A DNA stretch of 29,343 bases, from NCBI RefSeq assembly GCF_000485595.1, contig NW_014577258.1:385602-414944 (forward strand). The letters are read 5' to 3'. The notes below the pieces were generated by a model. It had not been told where the DNA came from, ran no database searches, and saw only the letters and a list, made by a program, of their open reading frames with translations. Shown here one piece after another: positions 27,470 through 29,343 of this stretch (positions within the stretch are counted from its first letter, which is position 1; the number at the start of each line of letters is the position of its first letter). Source of the stretch: Priapulus caudatus (lineage: Eukaryota; Priapulida; Priapulimorpha; Priapulimorphida; Priapulidae). A program made the position numbers and the translations under genes.

Positions 27470-29343
27470 AACTCCCCTCCTCACACCCCAACTCTCCCTC
27501 CCTCACCCGACCCAACTCTTCCTACCTCAGCAGACCCAACTCTGGCCCGCCCCACAGACGCCCAACTCTCCCTCCCCTCACGAGAACACCAACTCTTCCC
27601 TCCGCTCACAACCAGTCCCCCTCCCTCACAGACTCCAACTCTCCATCCCTCACAGATCCACTGATCCTCCTCACAGACCAGCCGCCAACTCTCCCTCCTC
27701 ACAGACCAACTCTCACCTCCCTCACAGACGGCAGTCCGCCTGCCACTGACACAACCCAACTCTCCCTCCTCAAGACAGCGCAACTCTCCTCCCTCAAGAA
27801 GCAGACGCCAATCTCGCTCGCTCACAACGACGCAGTCTCCTATCCATCACTAACCGGCCCCAACTCTCCCGCTCCCTCACAGATCCAACTCTCCCTCCCT
27901 CACAGACCCCCCACCTCCCCCCTCACAGACCGAACTCTCCCTCCCCACAGACGCCAACCTCTCCCTCCCTCAACAGACCCAACTCTGCCTCCCTCGACAG
28001 ACGCCAACTCTTCCTCCGTCATGAGACCCAACTCTCCCTCGCCTTCACAGACCCAACTCTCCCTCCTTCACAGATCCTCAACTCATCCCTCCTCACTAGA
28101 CCTCAACTCTTCCTCCCCTCAACAGACCCCAACTCTCCCTCCCTCACAGACCCAACTTCTCCGCCTCTCTCACAGACCAACTCTCCTCCTCCTCAGCCAG
28201 ACGGCCAACTCTTCCCTCAGTCACAAGACGCCAACTCTCCATCCCATCACAGACCCCAACTCTCCCTCCCTCACAGACCCGCCTCTCCTCTCCTCACAGA
28301 CCGCAACTGCTCGCATCCCTCACAGACGCCAACTCTCGCCTCCCTCACAGACCATTCCTCCTCCACAGAACCCAACTCTGCCTCCCTCACAGACCGCCAG
28401 ACTCTACTCCGGCTCATCAGAGACCCAACCTCTCCCTACCTCCAGACCCAACTCTCCCCCCTCACAGACCAGTCTCCCTCCCTCACATATTCAGACGCCA
28501 ACTCTCACCTGCCCTCACAGACCAAACTTTCATCCCTCACAGACCCAACCTCCTCCCTCAAACAGACCCAACTCTCCCATCCCCACAGACCGTCAACTCT
28601 CCCTCCCCTCACAGATCCAACTCTCCCTCCCTCAACAGACACCCACACTTCCCTCCTCATCAGACCAACTCTCGCCCCTCCTCACAGACGGCGCAACTCT
28701 CCCTCTCCCTCCACAGATCCAACTCTTGCCTACCTCACAGACCAAACTCATTGCCTAACCTCACAGACCCAAACTCTCCCTCACAGACCCAAACTCTCCC
28801 TACTCACTCACAGACCCAACTCTGCCTCCCTCGACAGACCCAACTCTCCCCCCTGCACAGACGCACCTCTCCTCCCCTCACAGACATGCCAACTTCTCCG
28901 ACCGTCCTGCACAGACCCATACTTCTCGGCTCCCTCAAACCAACTCTCTAACCGTCACAGCCCCAACTCTCCTCCCTCACGACCAGTCTCACCTCCCTGC
29001 ACAGACCCAACTCCCCTCCCTCACAGACTCAGTCCTCCCTCCCTCAGCAGACCCCAAACTCTTCCTCTCCTCACAGACCCAAACACTCTCCGTCCCCTCA
29101 CAGACCCAACTTCCTCCCTCAGCAGACCCAAACTCTTCATCCCCACAGACGCCAAACTCTTCCTCCCCTGCACAACCCTAACACTCTCGCCTCCATCACA
29201 GACCCAACTCTCTCTCCCCTCACAGATCCAACTCTCCCCCCTCACAGACCCCAACCTCTCCTCGCCTCATTAGACCCCAACTCTCCCTCCCTCAACAGAC
29301 CCAACTCTCGCTCCCCTCACAGATCCAACACTCCCACTATATA
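27470..29343. repeat. 23-bp minisatellite, about 80 units, to window end
   Basis: The unit is CACAGACCCAACTCTCCCTC plus CCT, with many point and indel variants. It is strongly strand-biased: one strand is almost pure pyrimidine with CACAGACCCAA interruptions. The Pro/Ser/Thr-rich plus frames and Glu/Gly/Arg-rich minus frames are translations of the repeat. The full extent lies beyond the window. Confidence 0.95.

Larger units (their letters stand above)
21677..27470 (-). pseudogene. RFC5: Second, indel-rich copy of the RFC5 3' region
   Basis: It repeats 16159-21676 in order: terminal exon (21677-21736, cut at its coding end), 22035-22089, 22411-22488, arrays, nested transposons and the sensor-2 exon (26498-26730). 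The two middle exons are intact here and damaged in the first copy. The sensor-2 exon is damaged here (about 233 nt instead of 212) and intact there. The junction falls inside the terminal exon. The alternating, mostly indel damage points to duplicated assembly of one locus. A real tandem duplication of the gene end is the alternative. Confidence 0.75.

Noticed and set aside
28021-28951. Long Pro/Ser/Thr-rich frame that resembles a mucin
   Set aside because: It is a direct translation of the 23-bp minisatellite. The unit length is not a multiple of three and no gene signals are present.

Overview
The window is nuclear DNA of an animal, probably an invertebrate. The genes are split into many short exons with GT-AG introns, and their products align along their length with remembered vertebrate orthologues. 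Introns are AT-rich and full of micro- and minisatellites and small DNA transposons. There are no prokaryotic operons, rRNA, tRNA or CRISPR arrays. I cannot name the species.

Layout. Positions 1-2900 hold microsatellites, a noisy low-complexity segment (about 345-1630) that recurs at about 5640-6805, and no convincing gene. The first coding exon of a CUX1/CASP (Cut-like) gene lies on the minus strand at 2907-2987. It faces NUP88 (plus strand, 15 recognisable coding exons, 3212-14024) across a 224-bp shared promoter. One internal NUP88 exon of about 60 codons, expected between 5596 and 7126, is not visible. NUP88 converges on RFC5 (minus strand), of which only the last four coding exons are present: 20809-21020, 16871-16946, 16503-16555 and 16110-16215. 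From 21677 to about 27470 the same RFC5 segment appears again as a damaged copy. The window ends in a 23-bp minisatellite of about 1.9 kb.

Several features look like assembly artefacts rather than biology. A 10-base N run (15205-15214) is flanked by overlapping sequence, three segments appear twice, and the copies differ mainly by small indels that break different exons in each copy. Together they look like noisy long-read gap filling.

The most interesting biological signal is a pattern. Several minisatellites have units that look like copies of the exon edge (splice donor, acceptor or stop-codon end) beside which they sit. Clear cases are the RFC5 C-terminal codons and stop (46-bp unit), the RFC5 20809 donor (71-bp unit, donor GT changed to AT), the RFC5 16871 donor (about 33 bp) and the NUP88 12824 acceptor (about 50 bp). 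The NUP88 7877 donor (21 bp) is probable and the NUP88 7126-7219 exon (37 bp) is tentative. A second signal is a nest of transposons inside one unit of the 71-bp array, resolvable by target-site duplications.

The identified proteins have separate jobs: a nuclear-pore scaffold/export factor (NUP88), a clamp-loader subunit (RFC5) and a Cut-homeobox/Golgi coiled-coil locus (CUX1/CASP). They are neighbours rather than a pathway.
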